NCBI GenBank assembly: GCA_021325255.1
Contig: JAJPHP010000080.1
Span: 88,727 to 152,726 of the forward strand
Reading direction: 5' to 3'
Source of the DNA: Nitrososphaerota archaeon
GTDB taxonomy: Archaea; Thermoproteota; Nitrososphaeria; Nitrososphaerales; CADDZS01
DNA: 64,000 bases
Notes under the pieces: generated by a model
Seen by the model: the letters and a program-made list of their open reading frames with translations, nothing else
Told to the model about the DNA's origin: nothing
Databases searched by the model: none
Shown here: piece by piece, positions 1 through 6,086 of the stretch
Numbering within the stretch: the stretch's first letter is position 1
Layout of the letters: each line of letters begins with the position of its first letter
Translations under genes and position numbers: made by a program

Positions 1-23
1 GTCCCAAAATGTTGGAATGCCAG

Positions 24-250
24 ATGGTCACCATTCGCCGGATTGACAATCAAGACAGAGTCACATTGCCTGAAGATTGACGTTCGAAGAAGTTGAAAGG
101 TGAAAAAGAAGTCATAGTGACGATTCTGTAGTGATTCTGTCACGCAAAAGAGTAGATCTCACGCGATTCTTTGACAGTACCGAAGTTGAGATCGATCCCA
201 AGGCCTTCAGGGATTATGCACAATTGAAGCGGGTACTACTTGAAGAATAA
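24..250 (+). pseudogene. Decayed AbrB/VapB-type antitoxin gene
   Basis: Read with a frame change, this stretch encodes a recognisable AbrB-fold antitoxin. It begins MVTIRRIDNQDRVTLPED, then has TGA (78-80) where family members usually have Trp, then RSKKLKGEKEVIVTIL, then TAG (129-131). The reading frame then moves by 2 and continues as RKRVDLTRFFDSTEVEIDP and a DYAQLKRVLLEE tail ending at TAA (248-250). The shift lies in a short direct repeat (gattctgtagtgattctg), suggesting a small duplication. Intact relatives are DNA-binding antitoxins that repress their own vapBC operon. With two stops and a shift this copy cannot make a normal product. Family assignment comes from the VTLPxxWR and VDLTxxFDS patterns. 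Confidence 0.7.
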
Positions 251-251
251 A

Positions 252-378
252 GTTCTCTATGGGTTCCTCAATGCATCCGTTCTTTGATCTTCGGGATTGC
301 CGCGCAACCGAAGAATGTACCGCACGAGACTAAAATCGTCAAGAGCGTCGCAAATGTGGAAAAACGGATTGCACGATC
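252..378 (+). pseudogene. Truncated VapC (PIN-domain toxin) remnant
   Basis: Directly after the broken antitoxin, the frame reads VLYGFLNASVL and then hits TGA at 285-287. With a one-base shift (TTG at 284) it continues IFGIAAQPKNVPHETKIVK and onward to KRI. This matches the start of archaeal PIN-domain toxins, which begin with a short strand and FLDASV, the first catalytic Asp region. Here that Asp is Asn. Similarity stops near 378, where the 3' end of the intact opposite-strand vapC begins, so the rest of the toxin is missing. The right boundary is approximate. Confidence 0.55.
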
Positions 379-391
379 TCTGCATCTCCCA

Positions 392-811
392 TCAGGGAGA
401 GCGAACCGCCACGCCCTTGGCCTTGAGACTTTCTTTCATTTTCAACTGGTCCTCGTCGAGCGTCAAAAGTTCCGAGCCGGACTTGCCAGAAAGAGCAATA
501 AGGAGATCCATATCAGGGAAAGGTTTTCCACTCCGAAGTGCTTGCCCTTGTACGTCTGCCGCGTTCGACACAACTTCTTCGTCTATCTCATAGACCCTGA
601 GCCAGCTGAATATCTCATCGAGCCATGCGAGCTCTCTTGCATCTCCGTGCTTCTTCCACAGATAATTGCCGCCAAGCTTTAGCTCGTATTCCGTGAGCCT
701 GCTTGCGCCCAATTCCTCCACGTACGCTCTTCGGTCCTTCAACGCGCGCTGGACCTCGGAGTCACCCCTGCGCAGGGCCACTAGAATGCTTGTGTCCAAA
801 ACGAGCTTCAA
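392..811 (-). CDS. vapC: VapC-family PIN-domain ribonuclease toxin
   Basis: A 139-residue protein of normal VapC length. PIN-domain acidic residues are visible: Asp6 in MKLVLDTSILVAL, a mid-protein Glu in LTEYELKLGG, and Asp residues in PFPDMDLLIALSG followed by LLTLDEDQ. Family members are Mg-dependent RNases that cleave tRNA, rRNA or mRNA when the antitoxin is lost. It overlaps the upstream antitoxin gene by 4 nt (ATGA, 808-811), so the two are translationally coupled. Its 3' end abuts the decayed vapBC remnant on the other strand. The family call is firm; the RNA target is unknown. Confidence 0.9.
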   Translation of the reverse strand: MKLVLDTSILVALRRGDSEVQRALKDRRAYVEELGASRLTEYELKLGGNYLWKKHGDARELAWLDEIFSWLRVYEIDEEVVSNAADVQGQALRSGKPFPDMDLLIALSGKSGSELLTLDEDQLKMKESLKAKGVAVRSP

Positions 812-1029
812 ACTGAAGTTCTTGCTCTTGTGCGTTTTCTGATTCCTTCGACTACACTGGCGAGTTCAGCTTCTCTGCCGGTCGAGTGAGAACTCAGTGC
901 AAGGAGGCGATCTATCGTCTTTTCCACGTTCGCGGAAATCAAACCGTCTATGGTCTCCGAAAAGGACCTTCCTGCTTTTACGGATTCCAGCCTCTTGTAG
1001 GTTTCATCGGAGATGGTGATGGTTTTCAT
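808..1029 (-). CDS. vapB: VapB-type antitoxin
   Basis: A 73-residue protein beginning MKTITISDETYKRLESVKAG, the usual opening of archaeal VapB antitoxins with a short ribbon-helix-helix-like N-terminus. It is followed by SFSETIDGLI and a basic C-terminus rich in Arg. It lies upstream of and overlaps vapC, the standard order. By family analogy the protein binds VapC and represses the shared promoter. The start is the ATG at 1027-1029, close to a TATA-like element, so the transcript is probably nearly leaderless. It differs in fold family from the AbrB-type remnant at 24-250, so the two modules are not simple duplicates. Confidence 0.85.
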   Translation of the reverse strand: MKTITISDETYKRLESVKAGRSFSETIDGLISANVEKTIDRLLALSSHSTGREAELASVVEGIRKRTRARTSV

Positions 1030-1053
1030 TTATAACACATGATACACGAAAGC

Positions 1054-1063
1054 GCTATTTAAC
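1054..1063 (-). promoter_or_regulatory. TATA-like box for vapBC
   Basis: On the minus strand this reads GGTTAAATAG, centred about 30 nt upstream of the vapB ATG. With archaeal spacing, the start of transcription falls within a few bases of the start codon. The remaining 1064-1319 interval shows no recognisable gene. Confidence 0.4.
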
Positions 1064-1319
1064 CGTTAACGGCAGCCGGCTCCGACTCAGATGATGAACC
1101 CGCCCTTGAAGCCGCATCTTTTGCTGGTCTGTATTACAGGCAGTCAGAAACGAAAACGACTCGGCCAACACCGTACTCGAACTCCCAGATTCCTTCTCGT
1201 CGTCACCTGCCAACTCAATTCATCTATCTCAGAAATTGTTGCTCATGAATTTGCCTTTTCTTTCATTAAACATTCTCTCGCCCACTCATGGCAATAGGAA
1301 ATCTGTATAAGAAAGAATC

Positions 1320-1520
1320 ATGGTGTCAATAGTACGGGCGATTATTAAGAAATTGGCCTTTGACGATCCCGTTGTCTGGATTCTCATAATTGCCGTAGTG
1401 ATCGCAGTACCTGTGTACTTGATTTTCCGCGTTGTTTCATTACTCTCGAAAGCTAACAAAGTACTAGACAACAAGCTGAAAGAGCAAGAGGAAAGAAAAC
1501 AAAAGCAGCAACAAACCTGA
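1320..1520 (+). CDS. Small membrane protein with a TatA-like N-terminus
   Basis: 66 residues with one transmembrane helix (about 19-42) followed by a Lys/Glu/Gln-rich cytoplasmic tail that may form a coiled coil (KEQEERKQKQQQ). The helix start FDDPVVWILIIAVV closely resembles WDDPVVWVLIIGVV in the tatA product encoded at 5624-5929. It lacks the FGxxKIP hinge and the amphipathic helix needed for TatA function. It may be a TatA-derived protein with another role, or the similarity may only reflect a membrane anchor. ATG at 1320 is the obvious start. Function unknown. Confidence 0.7.
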   Translation: MVSIVRAIIKKLAFDDPVVWILIIAVVIAVPVYLIFRVVSLLSKANKVLDNKLKEQEERKQKQQQT

Positions 1521-1634
1521 TCTCACGGCCATTAGGTTCATCAGGTTACATTTCTGTTTCCCGCGTCGGTCAAAGTACGTACTTGACAGCTTGGTTTCTC
1601 AAACCTGTTCTGTCTCGTAGGAACGTAGGAGCCA

Positions 1635-2114
1635 TCAGCGAAATGGCGTTGCTAGGAAGGTCTGCGTAATATCAAGTTCTGTTTCTCCGGCCCAGCCGGT
1701 TCCGTTTATAGGACTCGAGACCAAGTACTTGTAGGTGAAGCAAAAGCGCAGATAGTACGTGCCAGGAGGCAAAGTCATATTCAGGTTTAGCGAAGTAGTG
1801 TTCCCGCTTGTGTAAATATAACTCACTGGCAACGAGTCTGAATATTGTACTTGTGAGTACTGGTTCTCATTCAAAAGGTAGAACAGCATGCTTGCGTTTG
1901 AGATGAATCCTCCGGTTAAAGTGGACTCTCTTTTCAAATTCATTTCGCATGTTGTACTGCTTCCACCGGCATAGTACGCTCGGTTGCCCTTCTCCAGGAC
2001 ATGGCCGCATCCCACAGGCGCATAGGATTGTCCAAGGAGTATCGCGTAGGATATGGATACTCCTGCCGCAATGATTGCTACAACAACGAGCAAGAGTATG
2101 CAAGCGTGTTTCAT
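1635..2114 (-). CDS. Exported hypothetical protein
   Basis: 159 residues. The N-terminus MKHACILLLVVVAIIAAGVSISYAI is a hydrophobic signal peptide or anchor. The remainder is polar and Asn/Ser/Thr-rich with several possible N-glycosylation sites, and probably folds as a small beta-sandwich (LNMTLPPGTYYLRFCFTY). I do not recognise a family. Two Cys (in VGCGHV and TTCEM) could form an extracellular disulfide. It is one of several exported or membrane proteins between 1.6 and 5.3 kb, most on this strand, which suggests a cell-surface gene patch. Confidence 0.7.
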   Translation of the reverse strand: MKHACILLLVVVAIIAAGVSISYAILLGQSYAPVGCGHVLEKGNRAYYAGGSSTTCEMNLKRESTLTGGFISNASMLFYLLNENQYSQVQYSDSLPVSYIYTSGNTTSLNLNMTLPPGTYYLRFCFTYKYLVSSPINGTGWAGETELDITQTFLATPFR

Positions 2115-2330
2115 TTGTCAGGCGTCATTCTGGAGCGTCTGGCGCTATTTAGCAATTTGCCAAGCTTGCAGGGCGAACTCGCAACAACTTTCTACTACTT
2201 CTTCTTTCAGGTAAGGCGGCCGGCGAAAAGAGTACGGAGCTAGACGACCCGAAAAAACTACAGCGTGGCCAAAACTACCACGCCTATCAAGGGAGCAAGA
2301 GATTGACGATTCGACTTTGCCAGGGACTGG

Positions 2331-2852
2331 TTAATGTTGTCTCGCAACGGATGCTCGCCTCTTCATCCTAGAACGAAATCGGGTTCCCATAACGGTACAA
2401 ACTATGCCTGCCATAGCGGCAGAAGAAGCCCATAGAATTGACATAAAGTACATGACAACGAAAGGATCACAACCTCCAACACTGCATCGCGGCCCCGCGT
2501 CTTCAACTGCAATCAATATCACAAGTCCCGCGAACAAAAAGAGGGTAGCGGCGGAGGAAAGAAGCGCTGACATCGAAGCCGCGTTCTTGCTGTGCCCGAT
2601 GACATTCACCATTATTCCGAAAATGAAGAGATCCAAGCATGCGAAAGGCAGAAAGAAGCCGATTGCGGCGTAAGGATAGTAGACCGTGTTTCCTACCTGG
2701 ATCCGAAAGTTATTCAGATTCACCGCCAAGAAAAAGACGGCGGCTGCTGCGATGAGGGGCAAGGCCCTCTGGACTATTGCTGAAGTAGAGCTAGCAGCGC
2801 CTATATGATAGGAATTTGTGTTACTCTCTTCTGCCAAGGCTCCAAAAGTCAC
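2331..2852 (-). CDS. Four-helix membrane protein, hypothetical
   Basis: 173 residues with about four predicted membrane helices: roughly 30-47 (ALPLIAAAAVFFLAV), 60-85 (YYPYAAIGFFLPFACLDLFIF), 95-118 (AASMSALLSSAATLFLFAGLVIL) and 133-157 (VVMYFMSILWASSAAMAGIVC). A short loop holds PRCSVGGCDPF, a Cys pair that may be a disulfide on the outer face. The C-terminus is basic (RFRSRMKRR), consistent with a cytoplasmic end. Family not recognised. It lies in the same orientation as the neighbouring small membrane genes. Confidence 0.6.
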   Translation of the reverse strand: MTFGALAEESNTNSYHIGAASSTSAIVQRALPLIAAAAVFFLAVNLNNFRIQVGNTVYYPYAAIGFFLPFACLDLFIFGIMVNVIGHSKNAASMSALLSSAATLFLFAGLVILIAVEDAGPRCSVGGCDPFVVMYFMSILWASSAAMAGIVCTVMGTRFRSRMKRRASVARQH

Positions 2853-2967
2853 GATCTCGTTTCTACAGATTGAACGTTTCGCATTGGTAGCTTCAGGTGG
2901 CGTCCTAGAGCTTCTCTCTATCGTCGCGATTGATTTCCTTGGACCATGCCTCTACTTGATATCATTC

Positions 2968-3249
2968 TCAAATCTTTGCTAGAGGCATTTCTCGTCTGTT
3001 TTTTCTGGTATCTTTGCTTGACACTCCATCTGAGATGAAGAAAGTTGCAACAATCAGCGCTGACCCAAATATAATGAACGCTGTGCCAGAGTAAGCCCAC
3101 AAGTATTGCTGCGTATAGTTCATCTGTGGACAGCCTGCGCTCGAGCAGGTGACAACGGCGTACACTATCATGGTTGAGAACAAGAGCTGCACCGCTCCCA
3201 GTACTATTAGGACAACTCCAATGATCCGAAGGGCAGTTTTTGTGTTCAT
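2968..3249 (-). CDS. Small two-helix membrane protein, hypothetical
   Basis: 93 residues with two hydrophobic helices (about 7-30 and 50-73) joined by a loop containing two Cys (VVTCSSAGCPQ), similar in style to the Cys pair in the membrane protein at 2331-2852. The C-terminal tail is basic. I do not recognise the family. The shared architecture (helices flanking a Cys-pair loop) hints that the two adjacent genes are related or act together, but this is inference. ATG at 3249 is the start. Confidence 0.55.
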   Translation of the reverse strand: MNTKTALRIIGVVLIVLGAVQLLFSTMIVYAVVTCSSAGCPQMNYTQQYLWAYSGTAFIIFGSALIVATFFISDGVSSKDTRKNRREMPLAKI

Positions 3250-3277
3250 CCACTTGTGACCTGCGACAACACTTTGT

Positions 3278-3568
3278 TTAATTGAAAACGGATAAAATGT
3301 TTAACGTTGATTCTCTCCCTGAGACCTGAAAGTGAACTATATCCATCTGCTCCCATTCATCGCAGACCGTCAATGTGTACTGCCCTGCTGAGAAGAGGCA
3401 CGTCTTATCGGGCTGACCTCTAGATGGTTGAACAAGCTTCAGCCACTGTTTCGAGTCGATTGTCTCCGCGGTATTTGGGAAATTAATCAAAGGGTATTCT
3501 ATGCCGCTCGAATTAGTAGTGGAAGTTCCGACGGGAGAGGTGCTTACGGAGTAACGCGGTGGAGCAAT
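3278..3568 (-). pseudogene. C-terminal fragment of an exported protein
   Basis: An open frame without a convincing start runs from just after a TGA (about 3569-3571) to 3278. It includes APPRYSVSTSPVGTSTTNSS, then NFPNTAETIDSKQWLKLVQP and QYTLTVCDEWEQMDIVHFQV. The Ser/Thr stretch followed by a beta-rich domain resembles the other exported proteins nearby (for example 3706-4203), but no signal peptide precedes it. Another open frame upstream (DNKRKYILHNELLHRVTP) ends within the same region, suggesting a frameshift. I read this as a decayed or frameshifted gene. Function unknown. Confidence 0.4.
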
Positions 3569-3705
3569 TCATTGTGCAGAATATACTTGCGCTTGTTGTC
3601 GAGGGAGTAGATCGTATTTGATTCTATGGTCTTGACGACCTGTTCTGATGATTAGAACGGTCGCAACCAGTATTGAATGCACTGCCTCAGCCTTTGTATG
3701 TGAGC

Positions 3706-4203
3706 TTATGTTGAAGATCTGCACGGAACCGCGATTGTAGATAATTGAACAGTTACATCTGCACCTTTGACAATTACGGTGCCTGAAGATTGGCCCGGAA
3801 ACTCTGACTTAGGATAAACATTGTAGTTGTAGATTCCGTCAGACACTCGAAAGGTTATCACCGAATAGTTCGTGTAGGCTTGAGAATACGTGTAGACGCC
3901 TTTTTCCGGAAGGGGGAGCGTCGCGTTCGAAGGTTGTGCAATAGTGATTCCGTTGGACAATGAAACGGCCCACGGAGCGAGGTATACTTGAGGGGAACAC
4001 CAGCCCGTCTGATTGAAGATTAGATTGTGATAACCTTGCGGAGCAGAAGTACTGCTAACACTCGTGGCAATGCTGGTGCTCGTAGTCGTCGAAGAGGAAG
4101 CTCCTGCTGATGTGATTGCCAAGCTCAGATATGCTCCAAATACAAGAGCAATTATCAAAATGGGAACAAAGCCAATCGCAGCTCCCGGTCCCGTAGAGCT
4201 CAT
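3706..4203 (-). CDS. Membrane-anchored extracellular protein with Ser/Thr stalk
   Basis: 165 residues. One N-terminal helix (about 10-33, IGFVPILIIALVFGAYLSLA) is followed by a Ser/Thr-rich stalk (about 35-55, likely glycosylated) and a beta-rich extracellular domain of about 105 residues with two Cys (GWCSPQ and the C-terminal VPCRS). No family is recognised. The architecture matches the product of 4647-5309 and the fragment at 3278-3568, so this stretch holds several anchored surface proteins. Start ATG at 4203. Confidence 0.65.
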   Translation of the reverse strand: MSSTGPGAAIGFVPILIIALVFGAYLSLAITSAGASSSTTTSTSIATSVSSTSAPQGYHNLIFNQTGWCSPQVYLAPWAVSLSNGITIAQPSNATLPLPEKGVYTYSQAYTNYSVITFRVSDGIYNYNVYPKSEFPGQSSGTVIVKGADVTVQLSTIAVPCRSST

Positions 4204-4314
4204 GAAATTGTCATCCCTGCCGCGCTGCGTATTAACTTCGTCTTCTATTTCATTCTACATTATTTGTGCTTGTTCTGCCACTTGGAACATGGCAGATGCC
4301 GCAGTGGCGAACTT

Positions 4315-4491
4315 TTAGCTCGAGCAAGAGTGTGCCGAGTTTGAGAGTGAGGTAGACCTCGCGGTCACGTGTCCTGAGGGGACATAGAGCGTCAAGCAGA
4401 TCAGCTCCATCGGCCCGAGTTCGCACGTCGCGTGGTACTCCGACCCGTTGTTTTCCACCCTGAAGGAGAAACTCCCCACGCCTTGAGTCAT
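4315..4491 (-). CDS. Possible small ORF or remnant of an extracellular protein
   Basis: A 58-codon frame beginning MTQGVGSFSFRVENNGSEYH and ending with TAA at 4315-4317. It has the look of a beta-sandwich tail domain, with two Cys in ATCELGPMELICLTLY. It has no signal peptide or membrane helix of its own. It may therefore be the 3' remnant of a gene like its neighbours rather than a functional gene. Protein-like composition is the only support. Confidence 0.3.
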   Translation of the reverse strand: MTQGVGSFSFRVENNGSEYHATCELGPMELICLTLYVPSGHVTARSTSLSNSAHSCSS

Positions 4492-4646
4492 TATGGTTCT
4501 CTACCTATGCAGCTCCGTCGCACCGTGACCGTACACTTCGAGAGTCTGGTCTACTTGATTATGAGTTTAGCTAATCGAGGGAACTGTTCAATTCGTGAAG
4601 TAGCCATACTCTAAAATATGATCGAAGGCCCGCAACATTATGGCGC

Positions 4647-5309
4647 TTGATCAACAAACCCAGAAGCCGCGCAATCAGCGCCCTCAACGTGCTCCTGATT
4701 CTGGTCGTTTTAATCCTGGCCACAATCCTAGGCTTTGTGTCGTATCAATATGTTGGCAGCTCTGTAACCACCACGACTACAGTAACGTCATTTATCTCTC
4801 AGACCGAGACAATCACTCAAAGCCAATCTGTGTTGGTAACGACTCTATACCAAACTTACACGACCACTCAGTTTGTGACGGCTACAACTTCACCTGCGAG
4901 CTCTGTAGCATTGTCCGGGGTAAATTTCACCGTCGGAGCTACGGAATACACCCTGATAAACAGTAGGCTTAGCTTCCCTACAAATTCGATGGTGACATTC
5001 GTCATCGTGCTCTACAACTTCGTGCTCGATTCCTCTAACTCGAGCATGACGAATTTGCCTCCCCTCGCGCGCGCCGTGAATGGGACTGACATCTCGCAGG
5101 CGACCGCGCAGTACTGGAACTTTCATGTGCTGGGATATTCTCAGGCGTTCAACCTCTCGCCGCCAGAGAACGACACTTGGTATCAAGGGATGCACCTTTC
5201 TGGAACGAGCAAGGGGGCCGTGCCAAATTACGGCAACGATACCCTTTATGTGGCGTTGTTAATGCCTCCCACGACCTACAACGGATTTCTGGTGGTAAGA
5301 ATATTCTGA
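4647..5309 (+). CDS. Membrane-anchored extracellular protein, hypothetical
   Basis: 220 residues. A basic N-terminus (INKPRSRAIS) leads into one membrane helix (about 12-36), then a Thr/Ser-rich stalk (about 38-85), then a domain of about 135 residues containing NFTVGATEYTLINSRLSFP and ending in YNGFLVVRIF. The beta-rich C-terminal domain with several Asn-x-Ser/Thr sites suggests an exterior, glycosylated location. The fold could be cupredoxin-like, but I see no clear Cys-His-Met copper ligand set. It is the only gene of the surface patch on the plus strand. Confidence 0.65.
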   Translation: MINKPRSRAISALNVLLILVVLILATILGFVSYQYVGSSVTTTTTVTSFISQTETITQSQSVLVTTLYQTYTTTQFVTATTSPASSVALSGVNFTVGATEYTLINSRLSFPTNSMVTFVIVLYNFVLDSSNSSMTNLPPLARAVNGTDISQATAQYWNFHVLGYSQAFNLSPPENDTWYQGMHLSGTSKGAVPNYGNDTLYVALLMPPTTYNGFLVVRIF

Positions 5310-5623
5310 GTCTCTAGCCAACTCACCTCGGAGCAAGTGCGGCGGCCGACCGTGATAATGTTAGCAAAGATCAAAGTTTCCGAAGCCTCTTAGCTCGGTC
5401 TGTTAGGTCAGGTGGGGACCGGACAGTAACACGGTTACGACGATTATCACGAGTTCTGGCACTAAAAAATTCGAGTGTGTACAGTTAGGGCCTGCAATAC
5501 CTATTTCATTCCACTCTGTTCACTATGTGTTCCGAGGTGGAGAACACAAGAAAGGAAGAGAAGAGAGGCATCCCACTCTATCGCATCCGCGTGAACGAAT
5601 GCGCGGCTTCCATGGTATTTCCG
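5310..5623. other. Intergenic, nothing recognised
   Basis: About 310 bases between the surface protein and the convergent tatA gene. Open frames here are short and not protein-like. No repeat or RNA gene was seen. Confidence 0.5.
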
Positions 5624-5929
5624 CTACTTTTTGTTCAATTTCCACGAAAGCTCGGTCGCAATTTGCTGCCTCGTCTTACCCATTGTGTCGATTCCCTCAT
5701 TTTGGGCCGCGACTACAAGAGGGTCCTCCGACGCTGCTTGTGAAAACTGTGTCACGTTAGCCGAGGCGGAGCCATTTGCCAATTCTGAGGTAATTCCCTT
5801 CGACGCCATGTCGAACTCCCTCCTGGCTTGCCCGAGCCCTCTCGCAAACTGTGGAATCTTGTTTGCTCCGAAAAGGAACACCACTACTCCAATGATGAGA
5901 ACCCATACGACCGGATCGTCCCACGCCAT
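5624..5929 (-). CDS. tatA: Twin-arginine translocase subunit TatA
   Basis: 101 residues with the full TatA pattern: a short exterior N-terminus, one helix (about 6-20, VVWVLIIGVVVFLFG), the hinge FGANKIPQFARGLGQ, then an amphipathic helix (ARREFDMASKGI) and a polar tail. TatA forms the pore that moves folded, cofactor-loaded proteins across the membrane. It is divergently transcribed from a Tat-dependent molybdoenzyme whose signal peptide carries RRSFVK, so co-regulation is plausible. No tatC is seen in this window. Confidence 0.9.
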   Translation of the reverse strand: MAWDDPVVWVLIIGVVVFLFGANKIPQFARGLGQARREFDMASKGITSELANGSASANVTQFSQAASEDPLVVAAQNEGIDTMGKTRQQIATELSWKLNKK

Positions 5930-5988
5930 TACGACAACTCTCGCCTTTGATAACGCTATGGTAATGCCATGATATTAAGCCTACTTCC

Positions 5989-6006
5989 ATTCTCAAATTT
6001 GAGAAT
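5989..6006. promoter_or_regulatory. Perfect 18-bp palindrome between tatA and the molybdoenzyme operon
   Basis: ATTCTCAAATTTGAGAAT is a perfect palindrome. It lies between a minus-strand TATA-like element for tatA (5973-5982, GCTTAATATC) and a plus-strand one for the molybdoenzyme (6018-6027, CTAAAATAGG). A dimeric regulator bound here would control both directions. The operator role is inference from position and symmetry. Confidence 0.55.
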
Positions 6007-6086
6007 CGTCTGCTTGACTAAAATAGGCTGGTATTGCTCACAAGAACCCATACGTCTCCTTCTCTCTTTCGCTAATCTAGAAGTGA

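Noticed and set aside
284..682. Plus-strand 132-codon frame over the vapC gene
   Set aside because: Only its first 30 codons resemble a PIN domain; the rest is the antisense of the intact vapC.
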